NCBI GenBank assembly: GCA_026874595.1
Contig: CM049312.1
Span: forward strand, 26,591,956-26,655,955
Direction of reading: 5' to 3'
Length of the DNA: 64,000 nt
Origin: Sipunculus nudus
Lineage: Eukaryota > Annelida > Sipuncula > Golfingiida > Sipunculidae
The translations under genes were made by a program, and so were the position numbers. This document shows, one piece after another, positions 1 to 12,639 of the stretch (position 1 is the stretch's first letter; the number at the start of each line of letters is the position of its first letter). The notes beneath the pieces were generated by a model. The model was not told the origin of the DNA and made no database searches. It saw nothing but the letters and a program-made list of their open reading frames with translations.

Positions 1-840
1 AAGTAGGTCAAGATCACCCATCTTTGAACTTGACCAAGATTTTGTAAATATCATGCAATAGCACTGAAGAAATGAAGTTCCTGTGTTGAATACCTTTGAA
101 GATATCCTGCACAGAAAGCCAAAATTGAAAAATCCGATAAAAATTCATTAACAAAACAGAAATTGTAGGTGGTGCCACCAAAATTGTGCAGCACGCACAG
201 ACCATCATTCCAAATGATCATAGCATGTTTGTGAAAATCCACACAATGGTTTCTGAGATATAAGCTTCTGAGTGTTTTTGTATAATCAGCTCTAAAACAA
301 AGTAAAATAGGTCAAGGTCACCCATCTTTGCACTTGACCAAGATTTTCTTGATATACATCTTCACTGATGAAATAAAATTCCAAAGGTGAATCCTTTTAG
401 AGATATCCCGCTCACAAGGCCAAAATTGAAAACTCCGATAAAAAATCAGAAATTGCAGGTGGTGCCACCAAAATTGTGCAGCACGTACAGACCATCAGTC
501 CCAATTATCTTAGTAAGTTTTTTGAAAAAATCCACACAATGATTCCTGAGATATAAGCTTCTGACTGTTTTTCTATAATCAGCTCTAAAATGCCAAAAAA
601 AAATGGGCCAAGGTCACCCATCTTCGAACTTGACCAAGATTTTATCGATATACATCTTCACTGATGAAATAAAATTCCAACGGTGAATCCTTTTAGAGAT
701 ATCCCGCTCACAAGGTAAAAGTTAACAAACGCGGGACGGACGGACGCCGGACGGACAGACAGACGGACGGATAGACGGACAGCTTGGGTGACGACAATGG
801 CCCATCAGCCTATGAGCTGAGGGCTAAAAACGGCTCTACA
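1..840. repeat. Tandem-repeat transposable element A (about 300-bp units, GGAC-rich end)
   Basis: Three units of about 300 bp begin near 1, 300 and 600. Each holds a GGTCAAGGTCACCCATCTT-type block, a GGTGGTGCCACCAAAATTGTG block and an ATATCCTGC/ATATCCCGCTCACAAGG block. The array ends in a degenerate GGAC/GGACA microsatellite (about 731-782). A terminal stem-loop follows, GCCC-ATCAGC...GCTGAGGGC (about 800-824). The left end is outside the window. This build (tandem core, microsatellite, hairpin end) fits non-autonomous bivalve elements of the pearl or Helentron-associated type; the family name is inference. Small ORFs here are artefacts of the repeat. Confidence 0.7.
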
Positions 841-2247
841 TGTGCACTTGTCATGAAAATTTATCTTTTTCATAAAATTTTCTATGTTAGGGCATCGTCA
901 AACAGTCAAAAGTAGGTCAACTGGGACAAAACCTAAACTCGATCTGAAACTAGTCATTATCTGCCCACACACCAAAAATCAGGCCAATATCTGCAGGCAT
1001 TGCGAAAAAGGTCTGTACATGTGTATTTGTCATAAAAATTTATATTTTTCATGAAATTTTCTATGTTCAGGAGCCGTAAAACGATCAAAAGTAGGTCAAC
1101 TGGGACGAAACGCTAACTTGATCTGTAACAGGTCAATATCTGCCCACAAAGCAAAAATCAGGCCAATATCTGCAGGCATTGCGAAAAAAGGTCTGTACAT
1201 GTGTATTTGTCATGAAATTTATATTTTTCATGAAATTTTCTATATTAGGGCACCGTCAAACAGTCAAAAGAAGGTCAACTGGGACAAAACCTAAACTCGA
1301 TCTGTAACTGGTCATTATCTGCCCACACACCAATCAAAAGTAGGTCAACCGGGACAAAACGCGAACTCGATCTGTAACTGGTCATTATCTGCCCACACAT
1401 AAAAAATCGGCCAGTATCTGCAGGCATTGCGAAAAAAGTCCGTACATGTGCACTTGTCATGAAAATTTATTTTTTTACGAAATTTTCTATGTTAGGGCAC
1501 CGTCAACCAGTCAAAAGTAGGTCAACTGGGACAAAACCTAAACTCGATCTGTAACTGGTCATGATCTGCCCATACACCAAAAATCAGGCCAATATCTGCA
1601 GGCATTGCGAAAAAAAGTCTGTACATGTATATTTGTCATGAAAATTTTATATTTTTCATGAAATTTTCTATGTTCAGGAGCCGTAAAACGGTCAAAAGTA
1701 GGTCAACCTGGACGAAACGCGAACTTGATCTGTAACTGGTCAATATCTACCTACACATAAAAAATCAGACCTATATCTACAGGCATTGCGAAAAAAGTCT
1801 GTACATGTGTATTTGTCATGAAATTTATATTTTCAAGAAATTTTCTATGTTCAGGAGCCGTAAAACGGTCAAAAGTCGGTCAACTGAGACGAAATGCAAA
1901 CTCGATCTGTAACTGGTCAATATCTGCCTACACACCAAAAATCAGGCCAATATCTGCAGGCACTGCGAAAAAAAGTCCTTACATGTGTATTTGTCATGAA
2001 AATTTATATTTTTCATGAAATTTTCTAAGTTAAGGAGCAGTGAAACGATCAAAAGTAGGTGAACCGGGACGAAACGCAAACCCTATGTAACTGGTCATTA
2101 TCTGCCCACACACCAAAAATCAGGCCAATATCTGCAGGCATTGCGAAAAAAAGTCCGTACAACTGTTTCATTTCGGAATGACGGAAGGACGGAATGACGG
2201 ACATTTGTAAAACTATATGCCCCGGCTACTTTGTGGCGGGGGCATAA
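832..2247. repeat. Tandem-repeat transposable element B (about 178-180-bp units)
   Basis: Units start with a GTCTGTACATGTGTATTTGTC-like block near 832, 1010, 1190, 1438, 1616, 1796, 1974 and 2152, so spacing is 178-180 bp. The one 248-bp unit (1190-1438) holds an internal duplication of about 70 bp. Each unit carries CATGAAATTTTCTATGTT, CAAAAGTAGGTCAAC and CAGGCATTGCGAAAAA blocks. The 3' end has a GGAATGACGGA-type run (about 2175-2200) and a strong stem-loop, TGCCCC-GGC...GGC-GGGGCA (about 2219-2245). The ending is analogous to that of the neighbouring element A but the sequence differs, so this is a separate family abutting the first. Confidence 0.75.
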
Positions 2248-2502
2248 AATAAAAGAAAGCAGGGTGTTTGATAAAAAATAAGACAAAGCCAAAACTAGTT
2301 GGGTCATTGCATTGTTTGGATTCAGACAAACGTAACAAAGTGATTTCGGTTTCAGATTGTCTGAAGAAAAAACACTTAAACAATTTCTGGAAACGTTTTG
2401 GATGTTCTTTCCCTAAGCTTAAGCAAAATATAACCTTCGAAAGGCAAACATCTTGGCTTCAGATGTCATGTTTAACTGAACTTTTATGTATAACTTTCAT
2501 AA

Positions 2503-3234
2503 ATGAAAGTTTTTACATTTTACATGGTACGAAAAACCAAAACAATCTGGACAACGCTTTCATCGGATATGTTAAGGATTCATTATCAAATAAGTAAATG
2601 TCGGATTGAGGAAGAATATTCCTCAGATCACGGGTCAATCGGTATAGATTCAGTGCAAGCAGATTTACTTTTTTGTGAGAGGATCCTACGGTATCAGCGC
2701 TACGTTATTTGTTTCTCATACATGTTTAATATTAAGAAACAGCACATTAGGCCGGATCTTTTCATAAGACAAAACAGAATCAAATCAATCAGAGATACGT
2801 ATAACCATTATCAAACCATTATTCGCTCTGTTAATTCCTTGTCTATTTTGCTGAAAAAATGTGAACCGGACAGAACCCTTAAAACATATGAAATTCCGCT
2901 CAAAATATACCTTCCGGACAATCCCCCTCTCTATTACACAGTAGATAAATGGTTCCTTCTGAAACGTCATTTAGTTCTCTCCCATCACATATTATGGAGT
3001 ATATGTTTTGCTTATACAAAAGTCATTTTTGTTAAACCTTCAACGCAATTTTACATAAATAAATTTTACTTAAATCACTCCGTTATTAAACATTCAATGA
3101 AATTCTATCGGCTAACATTTATGCAATGTATTGCCTCATGCAAAATCATAAGTTGTGTCAATATGAGGCTCATTACTAAACCTAACTGGATGCATTACTG
3201 TAAAAATAATTTACAATTAATACTTAAGAATTGA
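2503..3234 (+). CDS. Unrecognised 243-codon ORF, possibly a relic gene
   Basis: The ORF is open for 243 codons in AT-rich DNA directly downstream of element B. A second ORF in another frame (2268-2597) overlaps its start, so a single frameshift could join them. The predicted protein is rich in Lys, Ile, Tyr and His, has no clear signal peptide, and shows no domain I recognise. No splice sites or partner exons were convincing. The length is more than expected by chance for one frame, but codon use looks like the AT-rich background. It could be a decayed transposon gene, a species-specific single-exon gene, or chance. Confidence 0.2.
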   Translation: MKVFTFYMVRKTKTIWTTLSSDMLRIHYQISKCRIEEEYSSDHGSIGIDSVQADLLFCERILRYQRYVICFSYMFNIKKQHIRPDLFIRQNRIKSIRDTYNHYQTIIRSVNSLSILLKKCEPDRTLKTYEIPLKIYLPDNPPLYYTVDKWFLLKRHLVLSHHILWSICFAYTKVIFVKPSTQFYINKFYLNHSVIKHSMKFYRLTFMQCIASCKIISCVNMRLITKPNWMHYCKNNLQLILKN

Positions 3235-5213
3235 TTGGAAAAGAAGCTGTTGCACGTGAACTTGTCTTAATTCCTTGGATCGAAACATGTGTTCGAGACA
3301 TTTGCTTGCTGGAATTGATCAGATAACTGGCTAATCAGATTTGCCATCAGTTAAGTGTGACATACCGGCTTCGCTTTAAGGTTCACTCGTATTTTTACGA
3401 AGAATCCAAGTTTATGTGTAAAAACTGTGGTAAAATATAATTTGCTTCATTACTACGGGAGCTAATCGTGGAAATGTACTCACCGTACACAAAGTCGTAT
3501 CATGTACTCTCTAGTAGCAGCGTACAACCATTAATGGTAAACCTCAACTGAGAGCAAAGTGCTGAAGTAACGACTCTAGTCTCACCTCACGCTGGAGGTG
3601 CTAACTTCAGTATAGAATCAGAAGAATCAGAAGAGATAAAACCTAGTTTAAACTAAAGGGCAAGCTCTTTTAATAACTGGTGTTACAAAAACTGTGTACT
3701 GTGCTTTCGCGCGAATAAAACACATGATACAGGTGCATGTGTGAAGTCTGCCGTGCTTTGCATGTTTTCGAGCATCAAAACTGCCCGTATTTTATGACAG
3801 TATCCGTTATTAGACTCATCGCTCTAGATTTACGCCAATCTTTCTAGTTAAACCTTGGTCATGCATCTTTGGTGATGTATATGTGATCTCACATGGATGC
3901 AGAGAGTGCGGAATTATCTGTTTCAAGCAATTTTACTATGCTTCTATGATGGTGAATATAGATGATCTAACATAGAGGCAAGGGGTGCAACATTCTCTGC
4001 TTCAATCAATTTTAACAACCTTCCTCGATGATGTGCATGCGATCTTATATTAATGCAATGGGTGCTAATTATCTGTTTCGAGTTTTTACGGTCGAGATGT
4101 AGTTTATTTGTAGATGAATACTTAATTCTTATGTGGTGTTTTCATATTTTAAACAAGGGCGTGCCAATTGCTTAACCAGTCCGCAGAAACCAGTATCCAT
4201 TATCTTATGTAACACCAAGCCGTTTAGCAAATTAAAGAAAAACTCATATCCGTGTCTTATACCCGCGGAGATATCATCTATCACATTTGTTCTACTGTAA
4301 ATTAAGTTATTCTGCAAGCTTGTTGACGGTTTAATCACTTTCTGCTACAAATGTCTTCTGAAATCCTGAACGTTCACATAAACTACTCATAATACACAAG
4401 AAACACTCATAACTATAAATAATCATTCATCTGAGAATCAATAGGTTATTATATGGTATGAATAAGCTATAACATGCAAGTCCTGTTTACTGCGCGGTCA
4501 AACAAAAAGCAACACATTTATCTTATGTGTTCCTTTGGTTAAATGTAATAAAAATGAACTTTGTATGAAGTTTTCGGGCGCTAATTATTTAGCGGAAGTT
4601 CAGAGGAAAGAAGAATTTGTTTTTGTCCTCTTTAATAACGCATAACGTGGAATCAAGTTTTATTTTCTGCATGTATCAAAATCACGTCGGATTTTTTTTG
4701 CTGGCCATGAAATCAATGGGTATACGTCAATATGTCCCTGACAGGAAACTAATTTAGGAAATAGTGCATGCTATTCCGCTATTTGTAACCTAATTTGCAG
4801 TGAATACTAGAAACCACATTTTACGCACTGTCTGCCCTATGTATTACGTCATCCATCGAACAAACCTAATTAGCCATGTCTCGTGTGAAATATTTTAAGA
4901 TAATTCAAATTACATATCAAGGAATTTCTTTTCATGGATAAAAGGACACAGTTCGTTTAATATGTATCATATAAGAACTGTGTGTAAATGATTAACCTTA
5001 CGGACAAGTTCAAAGCAGCCTCTCCAATTGGAGACGAGAATGCCTGTTAACACTCTTGTTTGCAAATCTATGAATATCAATGCTGGCTGTAGATGTATGC
5101 CAGGAATGTATTTCAGACATATTTATATTTTTACACGAAAAATACCATGACATATTTTAATCACCTAATTATAATCGAACGTATTCATCTGATCACAGCA
5201 TACTGATTCTTGC

Positions 5214-5215
<2 letters not shown>
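3235..5215. other. Non-coding stretch with a decayed tandem repeat
   Basis: No gene is supported. At about 3865-4090 there are nearly three diverged copies of a unit of about 79 bp. It is recognisable as GATGTATATGTGATCT..., GTGAATATAGATGATCT... and GATGTGCATGCGATCT..., each followed by a GTGC-rich block and a CTGTTTC/CTGCTTC block. The remainder is AT-rich sequence without recognisable features. Confidence 0.5.

Positions 5216-5276
<61 letters not shown>
5216..5276. repeat. (TA)n microsatellite
   Basis: About 30 uninterrupted TA dinucleotides. Confidence 0.97.
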
Positions 5277-5281
<5 letters not shown>

Positions 5282-5656
5282 CTTAATTTACCAAACCTTG
5301 TTCAGTAGCAGTAGATTAATTTTCTTACTGAACATAATGCCATAGCTGGTTTGATGACCATAATTTCAGTTTATATTTTACGGATTCATGACTTTGTAAA
5401 TCTCATTGTATGTTATATGTCATTAGAAATACTTTCTCCATTTTATCTTTAAATAAGGAGAATCAGAAAAAGAATCCCTGATTTAGAATTCAAGAAAAAG
5501 GGAAAGTTGAGTAACCGGTTGATGAACTGCGTGTGTGTGTTGTACACATGCTTATGTTTGGATGATTAATCGAAGGCATTCCATCGGGGAACTTTTATCT
5601 AGGTTATGTCACTGGTTAAGACAAACAAATCAGAACGCTGTAAAGAGACCTATATA

Positions 5657-5673
5657 CCCCCCCCCCCCCCCCC
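5657..5673. repeat. Poly(C) run
   Basis: Seventeen consecutive C residues sit about 40 bp upstream of the probable solo LTR. Confidence 0.95.
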
Positions 5674-5712
5674 GGGAAGGAACATGTATTGTTACAGGTG
5701 CCCTTTTTATTG

Positions 5713-6432
5713 TGTGACACAGGCGTAACTCGTGTTGTAGCGCCGCTTGTTACATTCTCAGTTTCATCCGTACTGGTTGAACTCTCATTGTCATGCTAGC
5801 TAGGGGCTTTCTCGCCTGACCGAGCCGGGTCGTGAGTCACGTGTGGACCCTGGTATGTAGAGACACAACGATGTTCTTCTAGATGATTCCTGTAACGCGT
5901 GTTTACTGTGTATTATTTTGGATCCTTTAGACTGTTCGAGAAGTGGAAAATTCTCGGCTTGGGGCAAGAAGTTATAAATAGGGGGCTGTGTTTTAGAGCC
6001 GAGAGAGAGGAGAGAATATTCCAGCGGACACAGACGTGTTTATGTCAGTTTTGTGGGACCTGTCCGATTATCCAGTCATTTCAGGGATTTTACAATTACT
6101 AACGCTATACAGTTTAATGCTGCCTGCCTCAAGTTTACTTTCTGGATTGTTACAAAAGCTTTACATTGGACTGTTATTCTCTAAGAGTATATATACATTT
6201 AAAGAACTTGTCGCTGTGGCGGTGATGGTATCCAGGTACTGTGCACTTTGTTTATTAGGCTGTGTGATTATATCGATGTGATGTTATACTGCTGTTATAC
6301 TGTGTAATTGTATTTATTTAGTGTAGTGTAATGTTAAGGTTGTTTTAAGAATAAATTATAGTTATTTGTTAGCAAAAAAACACTGACTTCTTTATTCATT
6401 CCCCTAGACATTTCACGCTGCCTAGTGTTACA
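5713..6432 (+). mobile_element. Probable solo LTR of an LTR retrotransposon
   Basis: The segment begins TGTGACAC and ends GTGTTACA, near-perfect inverted termini of the TG...CA type used by Gypsy/BEL LTRs. In the right order inside are a GC-richer U3, a TATA box (TATAAATAGGGG, about 5974), a purine-rich probable start region (about 6000-6015), an AATAAA signal (about 6350) and a short U5. No primer-binding site, gag or pol follows. The 5-bp flanks (TATTG and GAATC) do not match, so a target duplication is absent or decayed. A regulatory exon of a host gene is the main alternative. Confidence 0.45.
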
Positions 6433-8230
6433 GAATCTTATTTGTTTTATCTCCATTACAAGATCTGTGTTCATCACGCATACATGATCTGTGTATATAA
6501 GGTTCCGTAAAAGTATAAACACATATTATATATTTCTTGGATATACTTGAAATACCATCATGGCTGAAATTAATTACACTTTGATCCCACACAGCCATTT
6601 AGTTCTGGTAGCGTGAGCTCATTATAAAACAGATCTCAAATACAAGGAAACTTTAGTTTGACCTTTATACATATAATATATATTTTTTAGATCTAACCAA
6701 GATAAATACATCTGTCTTGCAGACCGTATACTATGCCGTTAGTCCATATATCAGGTGGCAATGTCAAAAAGGTCAGAAAAACAGGCGCACCACTTCACTT
6801 AGGATCTGCAACATTTTTTTGCTTCATGGGAACATCTATAAAATGTGGTAGAGTTGACGTTTAAGTATCTTATAAGCTGATGGCATTCGCTTCGATCAAG
6901 TTTCCACCTTTCCCCTATTTAAGTATAGAGGGCACCCTACAGACTGCTCCATGACCAATACATTACAATTCTGTGGCAGCTATTTTCTTCGTTTTTTTTC
7001 CAAGAGCTGCATGCTTCAATTAAATCCACACATATAGTAGACGTACCTTTATATTGTATGATACTTTAATAATTGAATATAATGCGATATGGATGGATGT
7101 TGTGTTTAGTAAGCGCCTGTTAAATGTCAAACTTAGATAATATAGCCTTTAAAGAAGTCTCGTCTTTCATTGTGCAGGTTCAATGCAAGAAGCGCAATTT
7201 GTTACTTACCGATATACTATGATAAAACAGCAGATGGATAGGATACTGTTTTGTATTCAGAAAAAGTCCGGTCCATTAGCGATGAAACGATAATGCACTA
7301 AGTCGTAAAGCGCGTAAACATAACGTAAATACAAATGGATAACTTCAATAGAAAATGTATGAAATGTGCCATAAGAGTATCTTAAATAATATAATAATAA
7401 CCGGCTATTATTTCATTCATGAAATTTACTTACGACGTAGCTCGATAATTTGCAAAGGAAAAATGTATATTAAACCTTGCTTTAAACTTTTTCATTGTTA
7501 CGTGCTTTGAATTCAGTGTTACAGAATGCATAATCATCTCTACTTCTGTAAGTTGATAAATGTCCTTTCAAAGATATTGTGTCAGCGCTTGTGGAGAAAA
7601 AAGTCAAATCATGAAAATTCTGTTCTGTTTAAATGACTCTTGATGAACACTATTTCCTTTGAGGATATGTCATAGAGCCGTATACGTTATATGCTTTATG
7701 CATCTTTGAATGTGATTACTTGCAAGAAACGAGGGACTACAAGTCTCGCCACACATCGGCAGAGACACCAAAAGGAATGAAAACCTTAGCTTCAGAGTGT
7801 GCCGGTTCATTAAATGAGTATTATATATGAGATGTTCTCACTTAGACTTACGGTTGCTGCGATCATTAATTTCTAACATGGGATGATATTAATTAACTGA
7901 CTGACACTTCTTTTTTTCCTCGTAAGCAATGTACTCGAAATCGTCGTACTGCCTTGACAAGTACTAACAATATGCACACGTTAATGCATGAAATATATCA
8001 CTTAACTGTTACCGTCTCGCTGGTTTGATTTTCGCAGGTGGATAAGATTTTCAGACAGAAAATGCACTTGGACATAAAAGTGTCAACGAGATGGGCGTAA
8101 AGTTGTAAGATTCGGCATATTCATATGGCATGCTTTCATAATAACATATTTTATTTTTGCAATTTGACACTTTTATCTTAACATTAACGACTTAATTCAT
8201 CTTAACTAAGATTATTAAAACGCCCATGCA
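6433..8230. other. Non-coding, nothing recognised
   Basis: AT-rich sequence with only short ORFs. I see no repeats, splice-bounded exons or RNA genes that I can support. Confidence 0.5.
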
Positions 8231-8235
8231 CTCAC

Positions 8236-8451
8236 TGTGGTCGCTGGTAGTGATTTGAGGTTTGACAACACACTTCTGGTGTTAAAGACCATTTATTGAA
8301 TGTGCTATCGACTGATGGGTAATCAGGAAAAAAATGATATGAGAAGTATACATTGACAAAATTAAACAGCAGTTGCCGCTTGTACTGTCTCAGTTTTGTG
8401 TCCATGCTGTTTAGCGTGTCTTTAAACTCTTCAGCTTTCTCAGCATTTCTT
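8236..8451 (-). CDS. Possible isolated internal exon, minus strand
   Basis: On the minus strand a pyrimidine run and CAAG acceptor (AG at 8453-8452) precede 216 open bases that end at a good donor, GTGAGTGC (8235-8228). The 72 codons are phase 2 at both ends. The first part reads as a charged, coiled-coil-like stretch (RRNAEKAEEFKDTLNS... to ...LRQYKRQLL), followed by an uncharged segment. No neighbouring exon was found in the window. It may be a lone exon of a gene with very large introns, an exon relic, or chance. Confidence 0.2.
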
Positions 8452-9200
8452 CTTGAAAAAAAAACCTGTATTGATACTATCACATAAAACAAAAAAAAAA
8501 ATCATCTAAACAAATGATGGTTCAGACGAAAACAATTAGCTCTTCCCTGTGTACTATATTAATTGAACCAAAGGACAGACAATTAATCTCCTGCTGTGCT
8601 TTTGTAATACAAAGTTCACCTATTGACCCAGATCGTATTTATATAACATTGAGGACACCTTTTATGGCCCATTGTCCTGTATGTTGGGATATCCTTCCCT
8701 TATAATGGCAATGTTTACGTCCACTTTGACTTTTTTAAGAAAAATGTTCAGAAATATATCATATTATATATATGTTTTTATAAGAAATATTTAAGCCAAG
8801 GATTTAGTTCGTTTGGAAACTAGTTTGGAACAACTTTGGAAAAGTATACCCGTCAATAACTTAGTACATGTATATGTTAGAATGACACCATAAGCAAATG
8901 TCCTACAACAGCATTTTCCGAAACTTAGTGTCACGCCACTTAAAGTAATAGGTAAGTATATGATTGTTTTCCTCAAATAATGTTTAAAAGTCTTCTCATT
9001 CAAAAACATGGTTTATTTATGAATACTAATGGCAGTTAACATTGAGAAAGGCTGCATTTATTACATTTCTATTCTTTATATTTGTAACGATACTAAAGAA
9101 AACCCCTAATTTAAAGTACTATCGTATCATATGACTACCATAAAAACTTTGTCCATGGCCGGCAGACCTTTATTACCTTGACGTAATAACCAAATAACCA

Positions 9201-9203
<3 letters not shown>

Positions 9204-9260
<57 letters not shown>

Positions 9261-9285
9261 ATGTGCATTGTATATATATATAAAT
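9204..9285. repeat. Compound (TA)n(GT)n microsatellite
   Basis: About 18 TA units run into about 10 GT units, followed by a short TA tract. Confidence 0.95.
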
Positions 9286-10306
9286 ATATATTATTCAAAT
9301 GAGATAAACATATATACGATTCTAGGAAGAGAGCTCCTATGTTGAATATAAGTGTCCAATAACTTTATATATCATATTATATATATGTTGTAACTGATGT
9401 TGTAATACTTTTTTTCGTGATGCAAATCATTTATAATTGTTCATAATTTGTCCATTAATTATATACGATGTTCTTATATTTATATAAAGTCATTTCTTTT
9501 ATCTTGGATTTACAGGGGTACCTTGCCTTTCTAAGACCAGAACTGGTCCTCAAAAGACTGAATGGGGCTGACTGGATTAACCCCATCTCTTCCTTAGATG
9601 CACATAGCGATACGTGATCAGATAACAACCACTGTATATTGCATACATTATAATGAAGAATTGCAAAAAAAGATTATTTTCAGTCATAGCCTGGGATTAC
9701 ACTTGCTATATAATGAGGTACATATTTGCACTGATTCTGAAAATGGTCTGTAACGATCTTGGTACTAGCTTGTTCGAGCTACCCTGAGAAGGGTTATGAA
9801 GCTATAGTATCAATCAAGCGTGTCTGGCACTGACTAAAGACATCCAACTCACATCACACTCTGTATGATGTACCGTGTCTAAAACGTACCCGGCATCAGA
9901 TCATTGTAAATAAACTTACCGCTCGAGTCATCGCTTTTCCACACCTGTATTGAATCCAGCTAGCCCTCGGATGGTCGTGTGTTTAACATCAAGTGATAAA
10001 CACTAGCGAATTCCTAAGGTAGAAAACACTTATTAAACAGTCTATATCATCTAGTGAGGGAGCCGAGCCCGGCCCATCTATGACCAAGTAACCTGAAAGC
10101 AGCGGATGTGGATAGTACACACGCGTAATAGGTCACTTGTCTCTCGCCATGCGTGGAGACGCCGCAAGGTACTAAAACCATATATTCAGCCTCCCTTGTC
10201 CCCTCATCGTTTGTTCACACCCTCTTTCCTTGAATCGACCTGTTTGGTCGGTTTATTTTTGGTGAATAAGGGGCTTAACCATGTCCCTGACCAGAGGGTC
10301 AAGCTA

Positions 10307-10353
10307 GGGTGACGGTTTGATATATTGTACGGATATCTAAATGACCGTCACCC
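10307..10353. repeat. Perfect 10-bp inverted repeat (hairpin candidate)
   Basis: GGGTGACGGT at 10307-10316 pairs with ACCGTCACCC at 10344-10353. The 27-base spacer itself holds GATAT and ATATC, which can extend pairing inside the loop. Confidence 0.6.
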
Positions 10354-12174
10354 GGTGTGATATTCATCATATCTAGTCGCTGGCTTTCAGTGAGCGGATT
10401 CTATGCCGTGGCCGCAGCCAGGCATGGCATATTGATCCAATTTAACACGCAACTTGCAGGTAGATTGTATTCATGGGGTTTGTGTAGATATTGAATAAAG
10501 GTCCTGCCGTAATTGGTTGACCAGGTAGTCTGGTATACAGGAGGGCAAATACTTGAAATATCATGATCAGCAATATTGCCGCGTGACGTCGGTGTCACAG
10601 TGTCGCAGCCAGAGTTAGATCCACAGCAGGGAATATATAGAACAAATCCATACGTTATAACACACTAACCATGACTTCTATTGCAGACCAACCGTGTCAC
10701 ATTCTTACACGTGTATACTTTTTACATTTTACTGTGTGCGGGCAGTGCACAATACAAGTAAATATTCTAAGGTTAAATCGCTCTTTACAAAAATCAAAGC
10801 AAAATATTAAGATTGTTTCACAATATTCAGATCTGCATAATTAATAAGATGTCATTTGACATACATGGATAGATATAAGGTCATCACAGGTCTAGAGGCT
10901 GAATAATTAACGATATATCCAGGATTAGCAGGTAATCGCGCGACATCTGTTGGTAAATAGAAGGACGATTACTGGATAATTCAACTGCAGGTATTAGTTT
11001 TATCCAATCAGCATATTATTAAATGGCAAAGAGTTAAGAGTTAAGAAGATCGGTAAGATTTTTTTTTGAATCAACGGTTATACGAATAACTTTTTTATAC
11101 AAAACAGAAATATAATACAGGTAAATTTGCGTGTAAATAATATGTACAACATTATGATTATCGTTATTATCGTAAAATAGGCTTATTATTTTAGGAAATA
11201 AAAAAAATGCATTGAAACTGGATTCACAATATAGTGACTACAAAATTTCATATATTAATCAATTATACATTCCAATAAACTGATTTATTTAAAATTAAAT
11301 TAAACACTATATGTTTACAAATGTAAATTATGATAAAATGAGAAGAATTTTACGATGAATGACATGATCGGATATCCAGATTCAACATTATATATATATT
11401 GTCGATCAGGATGTAGAATTTTCGTTAATTATGTATTTTCCCAGTACTGTGTGGTATATTTTTGTTGTCGCAGGCTACAAGAAAGGTAAGACTTATATAC
11501 TGACGGTGAATGTACAGATCATCAACTTATTCATATATCGCAAATCAACTAGTTTTCTGACGAATGCATCTTTTTGTTAAAAGAAACAAGTGCTGTCATT
11601 AAATCTTACTATAGCACCAAGATAAAAACATCAAAGAAATCACCCACACAAAGAAAAGCTCGCACATGTTTGCAAAAAGAACACATTTATATTACATTTC
11701 CCGATCCATTCAATTTACACGCTTTGACTAGTTTTATTAACATAATTTGCGGTTTATTAATATCACCTGTACATAATAACTGCTTTGAAGAATTGTCTGA
11801 CATTTGTGTTTATATCATGTGGAAATGGTTATTACCATCCTTGATCACATCAAAGTTGCAACTTATCAAGCCATTTTTACACACACATTTAAAACACACA
11901 CACAGACATATATATATATGTATAAATATATATATATATATATTACGTATAGTTGACAGTGGTTCTTTATGCGGCTCATGTCCTTTTCGATACATGATGT
12001 ATCTGAATCAAATTCCATATTTCTTCCTGTCCAATGTTAATTTCATGTAATTAGCATAATTCCATTCTGACAAGGCATTCTAAATAAAGTATTATTATTA
12101 CGTAAAACTAAAAGTAGTTTATAACTTAAGCATAGTATTAGGATTAAGTGAACGTAGCAAAATTTTTATACTAC

Positions 12175-12335
12175 TACATGTACTACTACTTCTACCACTA
12201 CTACTACTAATACTGATAATACTAAAAATGATAATATTAATAATAAAGATAATAATAATAAAAATTATCATTATTATTATTTTATTATTATTAATATTAT
12301 CATTATTATTATTATTATTATTATTTTCTTTTCTT
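12175..12335. repeat. ACT/AAT/TTA trinucleotide tract
   Basis: Runs of CTA/TAC, then AAT/ATA, then ATT/TTA trinucleotides. The AAT-rich and ATT-rich halves are complementary, so the tract can fold on itself. Confidence 0.9.
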
Positions 12336-12639
12336 TTTTACTTTTTTTACCTTTGATATGTTTCATATTTTATCTCAAAGCTAGGCTGGGGGTTCTCTTG
12401 TAATATTTCCTTTTTTGCAGGGAATTTGTAAAGGGCTGATAGGGCGTGCCTCATCTATATGTTAATAATAAAAAAGATATTGTATGCGTCTTAGATAATA
12501 TCCACCAAACCATGTCGCATTACGTCTTCAGGGCTTTTCATAATAGTGACGTTTTTGTGAAGCACTCTCTCACACGCGAGGTATGTGTCTGCTCTACACG
12601 GTTCATATACCATGCTTATAGTGTGCTGGGGCGGTCGGT

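Larger units (their letters stand above)
8710..12170. other. Non-coding stretch with one long-spaced hairpin
   Basis: Apart from the microsatellite and a perfect 10-bp inverted repeat (10307-10316 with 10344-10353), nothing coding is supported. The ORF at 11574-12050 is in AT-rich DNA and ends beside a TA tract (about 11905-11942); it has no recognisable domain. Confidence 0.45.

Noticed and set aside
9771-9998. TGTTCGAGC...GTTTAACA as a second solo LTR
   Set aside because: The ends pair poorly, the segment is too short, and there is no TATA box in the right place despite an AATAAA.
11574-12050. 158-codon ORF
   Set aside because: AT-rich, no domain, ends next to TA and trinucleotide tracts, no splice or promoter support.
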